This document shows positions 52,511 through 61,305 of a DNA stretch of 64,000 bases, one piece after another. Positions within the stretch are counted from its first letter, which is position 1; each line of letters opens with the position of its first letter. The translations under genes were made by a program, and so were the position numbers. Source of the DNA: Anaerolineales bacterium (GTDB taxonomy: Bacteria > Chloroflexota > Anaerolineae > Anaerolineales > Villigracilaceae); the NCBI GenBank assembly GCA_016789305.1, contig JAEURJ010000013.1:1-64000 (forward strand). The letters are read 5' to 3'. The notes under the pieces are model-generated. The model saw only the letters and a list, made by a program, of their open reading frames with translations. It made no database searches and had not been told where the DNA came from.

Positions 52511-53893
52511 TTATTTTCCATTACCGTTATATTTTTTTAGGACCATGCGTGTATCGGTGCGTTTGACTCCCTGCACCGTGCGGACTTCTTCGATCAAGTT
52601 GTTCAAGGCCATCACATTCTCCACGTTGACGAAGGCACTGATGTCGTAATCCCCCGTGATCTCGTAGACGTTGCTCACGTTGGTAAACCCGCGCATCCGC
52701 CGGACCACCGACGAGGTGTATACATGTGACTCGACTTCAACCATTAACATCGCGCTGATGTCGTGCGGGATGACATCGATCTCCCGTCCTGTGACCTGCT
52801 CGGCAATCTCGATGATGTCCGTGTCGAAAAGTTGTTTGCGGTCATCGCCAATATTTTTGATGCGCGAGACGATCACTTCGAGTTCCGCGTTGCTGACTTC
52901 GATGCCATATTCATCCAGGCGCGATTGCACCGCGCTCTTGCCGGTATATTTGTCGATAATGATCTTGCGTTCACGGCCCAATAATACCGGGTCGAACGGT
53001 TCGTACGTGCGCGGGTCTTTGAGAATGCCGTTCGTGTGAACTCCGCTTTTATGAGAGAAGGCGTTTTGCCCGGTGATGGGTTTATTGGGCGCCAAAAAAA
53101 AGCCGGAGATGCCTTCAAGATACGCCGAGAGTTCCATCAACGGCTGGATGTTGTATTTCTCCACGCCTTCGAGGTTGTGAAATGCAACCACGGTCTCAGC
53201 CAAATCCGGAATTCCGGTACGCTCGCCCAATCCGTTGACCGTGGTGTGGATGCAATTTGCGCCGGCGCGAATCCCGGCCATGGCGTTCGCAAGGGAAAGT
53301 CCGTAATCGTCATGACAGTGCAGGTCAATCTTGCAGGGGAGTAATCTCTCGCGCAGCGCGTGAACCCGTTCGTAAAAAGTATGCGGCTGCATGATCCCCA
53401 GCGTATCGGCGAAGCTGATGCGGTCCGCGCCGGCTTCGATGGCGGCGTTGCACACACAGACAAGAAACTCGAAATCGGTGCGGGTTGCATCTTCCGGCGT
53501 GTAGCGGACCTTGAGTCCCAGACTGCGGGCGTAGGCGACATGCTCGGTGATGATCGTGGTTGCTTCTTCCTGTGTTTTGTGCAGCTTCGCATCCAAATGA
53601 ATTTTGGAGGTGGCGTAAAAGATCGCCACGCGGTCTGCGCCGCAGGCTTTGGCACGGTCAATGCCGGAGCGGGTGGCAATGCTGTGGGCCACCACTTCAG
53701 CTCGAAGTCCGAGGGAAGCGATACGTTCGATGGCCTTGGCAACATTGGGTGAAACGGAGGGATCGCCGGCTTCGATCATGTCCACGCCCACGTTGTCCAG
53801 TAATTTGGCAATATGAATTTTTTCATCCACCGTGAAGTTGACGTATGGAGTTTGTTCGCCTTCGCGTAATGTTGTATCCAGAATTTCGATCAT
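52511..53893 (-). CDS. Homocitrate synthase-type enzyme with C-terminal RAM domain
   Basis: A 460-residue member of the isopropylmalate/homocitrate/citramalate synthase family. The barrel has LDTTLREGEQTP near residue 5, KIDLHCHDDYGLSLANAMAG (metal His) near 200, and the signature VNGLGERTGI. HKSGVHTNGILKD follows. The last 75 residues (AMLMVEVESHVYTSSVVRRM, then GDYDISAFVNVENVMALNNL) match an Lrp/AsnC-type RAM ligand domain, not the usual LeuA dimer domain. RAM domains bind amino acids, so feedback by lysine is likely. The ATG at 53893 has GGAG upstream. Citramalate synthase is the alternative, but lysX nearby supports homocitrate. Confidence 0.88.
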   Translation of the reverse strand: MIEILDTTLREGEQTPYVNFTVDEKIHIAKLLDNVGVDMIEAGDPSVSPNVAKAIERIASLGLRAEVVAHSIATRSGIDRAKACGADRVAIFYATSKIHLDAKLHKTQEEATTIITEHVAYARSLGLKVRYTPEDATRTDFEFLVCVCNAAIEAGADRISFADTLGIMQPHTFYERVHALRERLLPCKIDLHCHDDYGLSLANAMAGIRAGANCIHTTVNGLGERTGIPDLAETVVAFHNLEGVEKYNIQPLMELSAYLEGISGFFLAPNKPITGQNAFSHKSGVHTNGILKDPRTYEPFDPVLLGRERKIIIDKYTGKSAVQSRLDEYGIEVSNAELEVIVSRIKNIGDDRKQLFDTDIIEIAEQVTGREIDVIPHDISAMLMVEVESHVYTSSVVRRMRGFTNVSNVYEITGDYDISAFVNVENVMALNNLIEEVRTVQGVKRTDTRMVLKKYNGNGK

Positions 53894-53925
53894 GGTTCTC
53901 CTTGCAGCCGAAAAAATTAAAATAA

Positions 53926-53955
53926 AAAACGCCATCCGTTGTCGGATGGCGTTTT
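53926..53955 (-). terminator. Rho-independent terminator in the leader of the lysine operon
   Basis: A perfect 13-bp stem (53926-53938 with 53943-53955) with loop ACAA on the transcribed minus strand is followed by TTTTATTTTAATTTTTT, then GGAG and the homocitrate synthase ATG 33 nt further on. Terminating here would block the whole operon, so it is probably an attenuator. Confidence 0.85.
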
Positions 53956-53985
53956 GGCAGAGCACAGGGTTGAATAGCTGCGATG

Positions 53986-54111
53986 CTATTCGGAGTTTTT
54001 CCTGATTACCTGTTCGACCGAAACATGCCCATTCCCGACAACCGGAGTTGTGGAAAAGGGCTTGCGCTTGGCTTTGGCCTCCATGAGGATGCTTGCTCGG
54101 TCTCTGAACAT
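53986..54111 (-). CDS. Putative Lys-rich leader peptide of the lysine operon (41 aa)
   Basis: A 41-residue reading frame begins with ATG about 4 nt after the predicted transcription start and ends with TAG 30 nt before the terminator stem. Residues 13-17 read KAKRK, giving three Lys codons in five. Just after them come ACAAC (54047-54051) and GTTGT (54038-54042), which can pair, and the overlapping CCGGTTGTCGG (54035-54045), which can pair with the terminator's CCGACAACGG with one bulge. A hairpin GAATAGC/GCTATTC spans the stop (53971-53990). Translation is inferred; the frame is open further upstream but that part precedes the promoter. Confidence 0.45.
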   Translation of the reverse strand: MFRDRASILMEAKAKRKPFSTTPVVGNGHVSVEQVIRKNSE

Positions 54112-54121
54112 ATTGAACAGG

Positions 54122-54149
54122 ATTTTACTATCAATATGAAATGAGTCAA
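54122..54149 (-). promoter_or_regulatory. Promoter of the lysine operon
   Basis: Minus strand: -35 TTGACT (54144-54149), 16-nt spacer, -10 TAAAAT (54122-54127). The predicted start, near 54115, gives a leader RNA of about 220 nt before the homocitrate synthase gene. Confidence 0.65.
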
Positions 54150-54161
54150 TGATTTGGGTGA

Positions 54162-54208
54162 TACCCATTTGGGTAGGATATGGCCCGCGATGATTACCCA
54201 AATGGGTA
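54162..54208. promoter_or_regulatory. Two palindromic operators between lysine operon and glutamate synthase gene
   Basis: TACCCATTTGGGTA (54162-54175) and TACCCAAATGGGTA (54195-54208) have 6-bp arms and are reverse complements of each other. Their centres are 33 bp apart, about three helical turns. A partial third site, TGGGTGATACCCA, abuts the first. They lie just upstream of the lysine promoter -35 and upstream of the glutamate synthase gene. The 392-nt gap 53894-54285 otherwise holds the promoter, leader frame and terminator listed here. Confidence 0.7.
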
Positions 54209-54285
54209 ATGTGGAATTATTTCTATTGTTATATTATTTTAGGAATTATCTATTCACAAAAAATTTTGAACAGCAAGGTGATCTT

Positions 54286-57200
54286 ATGCAAAGTAAATCC
54301 CAGCTTCAGAAGAGTGATGAACAGCCTCCCCAGGTGGCGTTAACTTCGAATTCGTTCAATTGGCTGACCACGCCGGATACAAAGACCTGGCTCGATGAAA
54401 GGGATGCCTGCGCATTGGTGGCGTCCATTCGTAAAAATGGGGATGCCACGCATGGCAACCTCAAGCGTGCGATGACCGCGTTAAGTATCATGGGACATCG
54501 CAGTGGTGAAGTGAATGGAGAGGGGGATGGCTGCGGCGTGATGACGGATATTCCGCGTTCGTTATGGGCGCAGGCTTTGGAGAAAGAGGGAAAGCCGGGC
54601 TGGCTCGCTGAAGATCGAAGATTTTTTGTCGGGCATTTGATGCTTTCAAATAAGGAAGTCCAGCTGGGGGAGGATCAAAAAGTAATTTTGGATTTGTTGA
54701 AGGAAAGTGGGATCGATATCCTGATGGATCGTCCGATCCAATCGCGGCCGCAGGCATTGGGAAAGACGGCGCGCCAGCAGGTGCCGTATCTCTGGCAGAT
54801 TGCCGGCCTGGTGCGGAACGGTCCATTGGAAAATGTGGAGCGTACGCTCTTCAACCTTGCCCTTCAAATTGAGCGAAAGACAAAGACGCATGTTGCTTCC
54901 CTGTCGAGCAACATTGTTGTATATAAAGTCCGCGGTTCGATTGAGACGCTATATCAATTCTTCCCGGAATTACGCGACCCCGATTTCACAACAGCGATCA
55001 CGATTGGTCATGCGCGCTATTCCACAAATACTGCAACCAGTTTCGAGCGCTGCCAGCCCTTCAGCCTGCTTGGACATAATGGAGAGATCAACACCATTGC
55101 GCGTTTGCGTGAACAGGCTGAAATGCTTGGGGTTGAGTTGGTCGAGAATGGCAGTGATTCGCAGGATTTGGACCGATTGCTCGCGACCTTGATCCATGAA
55201 TACCATTTCACGCTGGCTGAAGCCATGGAAATGGCATTCCCTCCCATCTTAAGTGAGGTTGAAAAATTCCCGCCCGAACTCCAGACCATTTATAAATATT
55301 ATCGTCAGGCGTTTGGACCATTTTCACAGGGTCCTGCGGGAATTATCTCCCGATATGGCGATGAATGTGTCTTCAGCGTGGATGCGCTCGGTCTTCGCCC
55401 GCTTTGGTTTGGTGACTCGGAAAAGGAATATTTCTTCTCCTCGGAGAAGGGTGTCTACCATTTGGATAATATGCTGCTTGACCCGGTTCCACTCTCACCC
55501 GGTGAAAAGATGCGGCTTCGCGTGCATCGCGGGCGCTCTGTGGAAGTGGCCGATTACCCGGCCATTCAGCAAAGAATGCTCAACCTGACCTTGCGCAGGT
55601 TTGGCTCAATCGAAACGATGAATCATCGCCTCGCGTTGATCGCCGACCAGGTCAAGAAGAATTCGGTCCCGGCCAGAAATGATGATGCACCCAGGCACGT
55701 TCAATTGGATAATCGGCTGGCTGCCTTCGGATGGGGCAAGGAAGATCGCGAATGGGTGGTCGAATTGGCGAAAAACGGAAGCGACCCGATCAGCTCACTT
55801 GGGTACGATGGTCCACTGGCTTCGCTTTCCAAGGAACGACAGAACGTTGCCGATTATTTCAAGGAAGCAGTGGCGGTGGTGACCAACCCGGCGATTGACC
55901 GCGAGCGTGAGGCTGAACATTTTTCCACGCAGGCTGTCGTAGGTCCGCGCCCGCCGTTGATCCCCAATGAGATCGACCGTGCGACCACGCTGACGTTGGA
56001 GTCCCCGGTTGTGTTGGATGACCCCAATCTTTCAAACATGCCGCTCGAATTGTTCGAGAAACTGAATACCTTTAACTTAAATCAACTGACAAGCCAGTTC
56101 ACGGAATCTGAATTGGTGCGCTTGCAAACCGTGACGCTGCCCGGCGAATCCCTTGCGGATGGATTGCAACGCCTCGCCCAGGCCGCAGTGGATTCTGTGC
56201 GCAACGGGGCACATCTCTTGCTGTTGGATGATTCGTCCGCTTTCCAACAGGACAATGGCTGGCTGGACCCAATCCTTGTGTTGGCAGTGATCGAACGTGC
56301 GCTGCGTAGAAGTTTCATGGAGCAAACGCCGTTGGAAACTTCGGTGCCCATGCCGCTGGATGGCAATGGGAAGATCGATCTCAGTTTAATGGCTTCCCTG
56401 CCGCTGGCGAATTTACGCCGCCAGACCGGCATTGTCCTGCGCAGCGGAGCGATCCGCAATTTACACGACCTGATCATGTGCATCGGCATGGGTGTCGATG
56501 CGGTGGTTCCGTATTTGATGTTCGAGTCCGCGCTTTCGGAAAAGGAAGCTGCTGCGGAGGAGCAGGCAGCCCGCATCAAGAATGTACTCAAGGCGCTGCA
56601 TTCCGGCGTTGAAAAATGTATCAGCACCATGGGCATTCACGAAATGCGCGGATATGGCCGGTTGTTCTCCAGCATTGGGTTAAGCCAGGAAGTGGCTTCT
56701 TCCTTGGGGACGCATAATTATGCGGGTTCCGAACGAAGCGGACTCAACTGGCGTGATTTGGAAGCCGATATGAAAGCACGCTCCACTGTGTTCAACAGTG
56801 TGGGCCGCGGTGACCTTGCCCGTACCAACCATTTTTACCCCAAGATCTGGAAGGCCGCCGGGCGAATGGGAAAAGGCGAGATTGATTGGCAGGAATATGA
56901 AAAGCACGTGGAAGAGACTGCCAAAACCAACCCGGTATCGATCCGCAACATTATCGATTTCCGCCGGCCGGAGATAAAACCGGAAGTCGATCCCGGCGAA
57001 GTGGATTTGAGCATCACCTCGCATAAAATGCCATTCATGATCGCTTCGATGTCATTTGGCTCGCAGGGAGAAGTTGCCTATCGCGCCTATGCGGAAGCGG
57101 CGTATCGTTTGAATATGCTTTCACTCAACGGCGAAGGCGGTGAAATTCCCGACCTGCTTGGGAAATACCCGTTCAATCGCGGCATTCAAATTGCCTCCGG

Positions 57201-59106
57201 TCGCTTTGGGATCACGGCAGAGACGATCAATGCAACCAATCTGTTGGAGATCAAAGTGGGGCAGGGTGCAAAACCCGGTGAAGGCGGACATTTACCTTCG
57301 CGCAAAGTGACTAAGAAAGTGGCGGCGGCGCGTCACGCCCGGCCCGGCGTGGACTTGATCTCTCCGTCGAACAACCACGATATTTATTCAATTGAAGACC
57401 TCGCGCAGTTCATCGAAGAATTAAAGACGATCAACCCCAAGGCGCGTGTTGCAGTCAAAGTACCGGTCGTGCCCGGGATCGGGATTATCGCCATTGGTAT
57501 TGCCAAGGCGGATGCCGATATTATTTATCTGACCGGTTATGACGGTGGTACCGGTGCGGCACGCGCGCATTCCCTGCGTCATGTGGGCCTGCCTGCCGAG
57601 ATCGGCGTGGTCGAAGCACATTACGCGCTGACCGAAGCCGGCCTGCGCGGGAAAATGGAAATCTGGGCGGATGGCGGCGTGCGTTCCGCGGCGGATGCGT
57701 TGAAGTTGATGTGTCTCGGTGCCAATCGCGTCGGTTTCGCCACACTGCCGATGGTCGCGATCGGATGTACGATCTGCCGGGACTGTCAGAGTGGCACCTG
57801 CCATACGGGGATCACCACCCAGCTCGAAACAAAGGAAGATGCGACTGCGGTCGGCGTCAAGCATTTTGTTCCGCGCGATTTTGAACAGGCCACACAGGCA
57901 CTCGTCAATGTATTTTCCAATTTGGGCGAGGGGATGCAGAACATTCTCGCCGACCTGGGCATTGCGCGCGCGCAGGATATTGTGGGACGCTCCGACCTGC
58001 TTGAACAGATCTCACATCACGAAAAGATCGATCTGGCCGAAATGCTTTTGCCCGTGGATCAGTATCTCGCAAGCAAGCCGATCCCTGTCTCCATCCCGTT
58101 GCAGGAAGCGGCTTTGATCGACCGCGGACCGCTGCACCGACCGCGTAATCATCTGACAACGGTCATCTCGAATCTGGTGATGGAAAGTTTCACCACCTAT
58201 CATCAGGATGCGATCCTTTTCGAAGACGATAAAGTCACTCCAGTGGACCGTGCGCTCGGCACGCACTTAACCGGGGCCTTGACCCGCTTCCAACGAAATT
58301 GGACCTGGCTGCCGGGACATGGCGGCGTGGGCGGGCATCAGGAAACCTGGCGAAAGCCGCTGGATTACACGGAAACGCAGGATGTGCCGACCACGTCGCT
58401 GCGCTTCTTTAGCAGTTCCGTGCCCGGCAATGGACTCGGCGCGTACAATGCCGAACCCGTTCGCATTTTGGTGGAAGGCGGCGCGCAGGATGGCGTAGCC
58501 AAGGGAATCTCCGGCGGACGCATCGTGATCGTGAAAGGCTATAACCACGATGGCAAATTGATCGATGGTTCGGTGGGCAAGAGTCTTGCCTACGGCGGGA
58601 CCGGCGGCGTGGTGATCGTACAAGGCAATGCGGACTCGCGCGCCTGTATCCGCCTATCCGGAACAGATGTGATCATCGGCGGGGAAATCCAAAAACCGCT
58701 GAACGACAGCCTTGGGTTTATCGGCGCTCGTTCCAATGTAAAAGGTTTCCTGTGCGAATACATGACCGCCGGCCGTGTCGTGTTGCTGGGTGACCCCGGT
58801 CCGTGGATGTGCGCGGGCATGACGGGCGGCGTTTTGTATCTGCGCCTCCAGCCTCACCTTAATTTTGACCGTGCAGCCATTCAACGCAGGCTGGCGCGCG
58901 GTGCCAAGGTGGTCATTCAGGATGTGGGTGAGGATGATCTCAAGAACCTGCGCGAGCTTCTCACCACTTATGCCGATGAGTTGAAACAAAACCATCAGGC
59001 TGAAGAATCGCAGAAGATCATGAATTTGTTGATCGACTGGAAGAATACCTTCGTGCGCGTGGTGCCGTTGGGTCAGCAGGAAGAACAACGTTTCGCGACG
59101 GAGTAA
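54286..59106 (+). CDS. gltB: Glutamate synthase large subunit-type (divergent)
   Basis: A 1606-residue GOGAT. A 41-residue propeptide precedes the nucleophile Cys42 (RDACALVASI), starting the class II glutaminase domain. A central domain follows, then the FMN-binding synthase barrel (ARPGVDLISPSNNHDIYSIE, GYDGGTGAARAHSLRHVGLP). The 3Fe-4S cysteines are C1161, C1167 and C1172, and a C-terminal Gly-rich GXGXG helix domain (GGTGGVVIVQGNADSRACIR) ends the protein. The ATG at 54286 has AAGGTG upstream. No small subunit (GltD) is nearby, so ferredoxin or an unlinked subunit may supply electrons. The barrel motifs depart from the common GTGASPLTS type. Confidence 0.92.
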   Translation: MQSKSQLQKSDEQPPQVALTSNSFNWLTTPDTKTWLDERDACALVASIRKNGDATHGNLKRAMTALSIMGHRSGEVNGEGDGCGVMTDIPRSLWAQALEKEGKPGWLAEDRRFFVGHLMLSNKEVQLGEDQKVILDLLKESGIDILMDRPIQSRPQALGKTARQQVPYLWQIAGLVRNGPLENVERTLFNLALQIERKTKTHVASLSSNIVVYKVRGSIETLYQFFPELRDPDFTTAITIGHARYSTNTATSFERCQPFSLLGHNGEINTIARLREQAEMLGVELVENGSDSQDLDRLLATLIHEYHFTLAEAMEMAFPPILSEVEKFPPELQTIYKYYRQAFGPFSQGPAGIISRYGDECVFSVDALGLRPLWFGDSEKEYFFSSEKGVYHLDNMLLDPVPLSPGEKMRLRVHRGRSVEVADYPAIQQRMLNLTLRRFGSIETMNHRLALIADQVKKNSVPARNDDAPRHVQLDNRLAAFGWGKEDREWVVELAKNGSDPISSLGYDGPLASLSKERQNVADYFKEAVAVVTNPAIDREREAEHFSTQAVVGPRPPLIPNEIDRATTLTLESPVVLDDPNLSNMPLELFEKLNTFNLNQLTSQFTESELVRLQTVTLPGESLADGLQRLAQAAVDSVRNGAHLLLLDDSSAFQQDNGWLDPILVLAVIERALRRSFMEQTPLETSVPMPLDGNGKIDLSLMASLPLANLRRQTGIVLRSGAIRNLHDLIMCIGMGVDAVVPYLMFESALSEKEAAAEEQAARIKNVLKALHSGVEKCISTMGIHEMRGYGRLFSSIGLSQEVASSLGTHNYAGSERSGLNWRDLEADMKARSTVFNSVGRGDLARTNHFYPKIWKAAGRMGKGEIDWQEYEKHVEETAKTNPVSIRNIIDFRRPEIKPEVDPGEVDLSITSHKMPFMIASMSFGSQGEVAYRAYAEAAYRLNMLSLNGEGGEIPDLLGKYPFNRGIQIASGRFGITAETINATNLLEIKVGQGAKPGEGGHLPSRKVTKKVAAARHARPGVDLISPSNNHDIYSIEDLAQFIEELKTINPKARVAVKVPVVPGIGIIAIGIAKADADIIYLTGYDGGTGAARAHSLRHVGLPAEIGVVEAHYALTEAGLRGKMEIWADGGVRSAADALKLMCLGANRVGFATLPMVAIGCTICRDCQSGTCHTGITTQLETKEDATAVGVKHFVPRDFEQATQALVNVFSNLGEGMQNILADLGIARAQDIVGRSDLLEQISHHEKIDLAEMLLPVDQYLASKPIPVSIPLQEAALIDRGPLHRPRNHLTTVISNLVMESFTTYHQDAILFEDDKVTPVDRALGTHLTGALTRFQRNWTWLPGHGGVGGHQETWRKPLDYTETQDVPTTSLRFFSSSVPGNGLGAYNAEPVRILVEGGAQDGVAKGISGGRIVIVKGYNHDGKLIDGSVGKSLAYGGTGGVVIVQGNADSRACIRLSGTDVIIGGEIQKPLNDSLGFIGARSNVKGFLCEYMTAGRVVLLGDPGPWMCAGMTGGVLYLRLQPHLNFDRAAIQRRLARGAKVVIQDVGEDDLKNLRELLTTYADELKQNHQAEESQKIMNLLIDWKNTFVRVVPLGQQEEQRFATE

Positions 59107-59117
59107 AAAAGGATTGC

Positions 59118-59156
59118 AAAAAGGGCTTGTGAATGAAAAATTCACAAGCCCTTTTT
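59118..59156 (+). terminator. Rho-independent terminator of the glutamate synthase gene
   Basis: A perfect 17-bp stem (59118-59134 with 59140-59156) with GAAAA loop and a T-run, 11 bp past the stop. The A-rich 5' side makes it usable from either direction, so it can also stop minus-strand transcription from the accessory genes. Confidence 0.9.
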
Positions 59157-59168
59157 TATTCGACGGAC

Positions 59169-59212
59169 TTTGCCTGCCTGCATTGTGCAGCTGGCATAGG
59201 CGGCAACTGCAT
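59169..59212. repeat. Degenerate accessory-region repeat, copy A
   Basis: It contains TTTGCCTGC, TGTGCAG and GGCATAGGCGGCA. It resembles 60181-60220 (TCTGCCTGC, GGCACAGGTGGCA) and part of 62036-62080. It starts about 53 bp after the stop of the minus-strand phosphoesterase gene. The rest of 59157-59264 holds no gene. Confidence 0.4.
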
Positions 59213-59264
59213 TATCCCAGCGTTCATACAGGGCGCTTTCTTGGACGGCGCTGAGTTTTACAAA

Positions 59265-60062
59265 TCACAACGGTACTTCAAAAACCTGTGTTGAGAGTAT
59301 GCCATTTTGAACAGTGACCAATCGGTAGTGAGGCGGCAAAAGGCATGCTAATGGTTCATCTTGCATAACAAATGGACAGGCGGTGGAGCGCAAGCCAAAA
59401 ACAGGAATGTTGTTGATAATTCTTTCATAAGTTGTGTGGATATGTCCGCAAAATATTCCAAGAACATTGTGCCCGGACAGAATATTCCAGAACTTATGGA
59501 TGTCGTCTGCGATAAATTCATCCAGCCAGCGGCTTCCTATCTTGATTAATTGGTGGTGCATTAAGACGATGGAAGGCAAATTAACATTGAGAGATCGGGA
59601 AAGAAAATCCAGAGTCTCTGAATGTGCTTTTGCCTTGGAGTGGGGGCCAAAATCAAGGCAGATAAATTGAATATCCTTGTGCGTAAACGCCGCGTTCATT
59701 AAGTTTGCAGATACACTTTTGGGGAAGAGATACTTAAAGAAATTATCCCGGTCATCATGATTGCCGGGCAATAGATACATTGGTAAATTCAGAAGACCTT
59801 CCGTCGAAACTGAAATAGGACCAGGTATTTTAGCAGACGCATTTCTTGCATTAACCATGTGAAGAAATGATTGATATGCGGTTTCTGTAGGGTTTTCCAC
59901 GATGTCGCCAGTGGAAACAATAAAATCAACATTTGTCCCGGTGTTTTGGGCAATATGTTTCAAAACTGAGCGAAAGGCGTGTCTGGTTGAAAACCCATCT
60001 AGCAACACGGTGTCAGATTCTGTCAAATGGTGGTCTGTAATTTGAATAAAGGAAAAGTTCAT
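59265..60062 (-). CDS. Metallophosphoesterase (CpdA-like calcineurin fold)
   Basis: A 265-residue calcineurin-like phosphoesterase. The metal-binding series is complete: ITDHHL at the N-terminus, STGDIVEN, LLPGNHDDRDN, LMHHQ and FCGHIHTTYE. This pattern is that of cAMP phosphodiesterase CpdA and related class III enzymes. The ATG at 60062 starts directly before the first motif; the in-frame stretch upstream is Arg-rich spacer sequence. No good ribosome binding site is seen. It is the first of a run of unrelated minus-strand genes. Confidence 0.88.
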   Translation of the reverse strand: MNFSFIQITDHHLTESDTVLLDGFSTRHAFRSVLKHIAQNTGTNVDFIVSTGDIVENPTETAYQSFLHMVNARNASAKIPGPISVSTEGLLNLPMYLLPGNHDDRDNFFKYLFPKSVSANLMNAAFTHKDIQFICLDFGPHSKAKAHSETLDFLSRSLNVNLPSIVLMHHQLIKIGSRWLDEFIADDIHKFWNILSGHNVLGIFCGHIHTTYERIINNIPVFGLRSTACPFVMQDEPLACLLPPHYRLVTVQNGILSTQVFEVPL

Positions 60063-60180
60063 AAATGTTATTTTGTGGATGGAGATATGATGAGCAAGGA
60101 AGCCGCTCAATGGTTTGCGATTACCCTTCCAAGAGCCTGCCCGGTTTTTCACAGGGGACCTGCGCGTGGGAGCCTCGTAG

Positions 60181-60220
60181 GCTCTGCCTGCACCATGCAT
60201 CAGGCACAGGTGGCAGCAGA
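60181..60220. repeat. Degenerate accessory-region repeat, copy B
   Basis: Related to copy A; it lies 54-93 bp past the stop of the alpha/beta hydrolase gene. Just before it, GAGCCTCGTAGGCTC (60170-60184) is a 6-bp-arm palindrome. The segment GGGGACCTGCGCG (60154-60166) recurs inverted near 62845. No gene is seen in 60063-60273. Confidence 0.4.
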
Positions 60221-60273
60221 AAGATCTCGTAGGCAAACCCTGCCAAAGTCGAATACTTGCCGCTAATGTGTTT

Positions 60274-61305
60274 CTATCCCATTGATTCCTCAAAGAACTT
60301 AACCGCCTTCGCGCCGACATACTCGTGTATCTCCCTGCGGCGGATCCCTTTCGGGTCTCTGAACAGAATGGGAGCCACGAATCGTCCCTTCCAAGTCCCT
60401 TCACTCAAGAATGTATAGTGCCCAACTCCGGGCAGTATCTCCAAGGAACTGTCTGGAATCGACTTCGAAAACGCTAAGGCATTCTGCTCGGGGACGCTTT
60501 GATCATCAGCCTCACCTACAGTAAGGCTCACAGGGACTCTGATTGCCTTCAGGCTGTCCACTCCAAGGATTGGACCCGCTACCGGCGCAAGCACAAAAGC
60601 GCACTTGAGTCTCGCATCCCGGTAACTTAAGTTCGCACGACTCCATGACTCTCTTACAGTCGTATTACTTTCAATCGCATCCCAGACTTCCCGAGTCTCG
60701 AATTTCGCCTCCGGTGGCAGAGTGCAAATTGGGTCGGTTGGGTGGACGGCACAGTATGGTTGCCACCGTTCGATTTCCAATTGCGCGCCAACTGCTGCCA
60801 GTGCGGTATACCCTCCCATCGAGAATCCGGCTATTCCAATTCGATTTTCGTCAATATGGGGTCCAAAATCCTTATCTGCCAGGACATTGTCCACCACCAG
60901 ACGAATGTCTGCCGCCCTTTCCCAGCACAACATAAAACCTTCAAGGAGAAGCCTGGATTCAACACCTGTATTTCCATGATGATTCACAGAAGCGACGATG
61001 AACCCAGCCGAAGCCAATCGCGTGCAAATCCATGCCATGCTGGCGGAGGAGCCGCCAGTTCCGTGGGAAACTACGACAAGCGGAAATTTTGGTCTCGCAT
61101 CACTGATCGGAGCGTCATTCTTGTAATATCCGGTACGAAAGATCGCAATCGATTGTCTGGAAGCCCTTATGTTGGAGTCGGCGGGATACCAAATGCAGGT
61201 TAGCAGGGGACGCGATCCACCGGATAACCAGTTCCTTCTTTGGTCATCCTCATAGTGTTTGAACTTTGCGCCAACTTTGAATTTTTCCAAAATTTGACCA
61301 TCCAT
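60274..61305 (-). CDS. Alpha/beta hydrolase (dienelactone hydrolase / PAF-acetylhydrolase-like)
   Basis: A 343-residue cytoplasmic serine hydrolase. The oxyanion strand is FPLVVVSHGTGGSS near residue 75, the nucleophile elbow is IGIAGFSMGGYTALAA near 160, an acidic residue lies in LTVGEADDQSVP, and the catalytic His is in GVGHYTFLSEG. The order fits dialkyl-carboxylic or PAF-acetylhydrolase-like predicted hydrolases. The ATG at 61305 is preferred over a TTG two codons earlier. There is no signal peptide. It stands alone. Confidence 0.85.
   Translation of the reverse strand: MDGQILEKFKVGAKFKHYEDDQRRNWLSGGSRPLLTCIWYPADSNIRASRQSIAIFRTGYYKNDAPISDARPKFPLVVVSHGTGGSSASMAWICTRLASAGFIVASVNHHGNTGVESRLLLEGFMLCWERAADIRLVVDNVLADKDFGPHIDENRIGIAGFSMGGYTALAAVGAQLEIERWQPYCAVHPTDPICTLPPEAKFETREVWDAIESNTTVRESWSRANLSYRDARLKCAFVLAPVAGPILGVDSLKAIRVPVSLTVGEADDQSVPEQNALAFSKSIPDSSLEILPGVGHYTFLSEGTWKGRFVAPILFRDPKGIRRREIHEYVGAKAVKFFEESMG

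Noticed and set aside
53894..54115. T-box riboswitch upstream of the lysine operon
   Set aside because: There is no GGTGG-containing antiterminator bulge or specifier loop pattern; the leader peptide/attenuator reading fits better.
54154..54285. Upstream start for glutamate synthase adding 44 residues
   Set aside because: It would run through the operator palindromes and lacks a ribosome binding site; AAGGTG precedes the ATG at 54286.
60062..60404. 114-residue N-terminal extension of the phosphoesterase
   Set aside because: The extension is Arg/Ser-rich, runs over the noncoding repeat, and the calcineurin fold starts exactly at the ATG at 60062.
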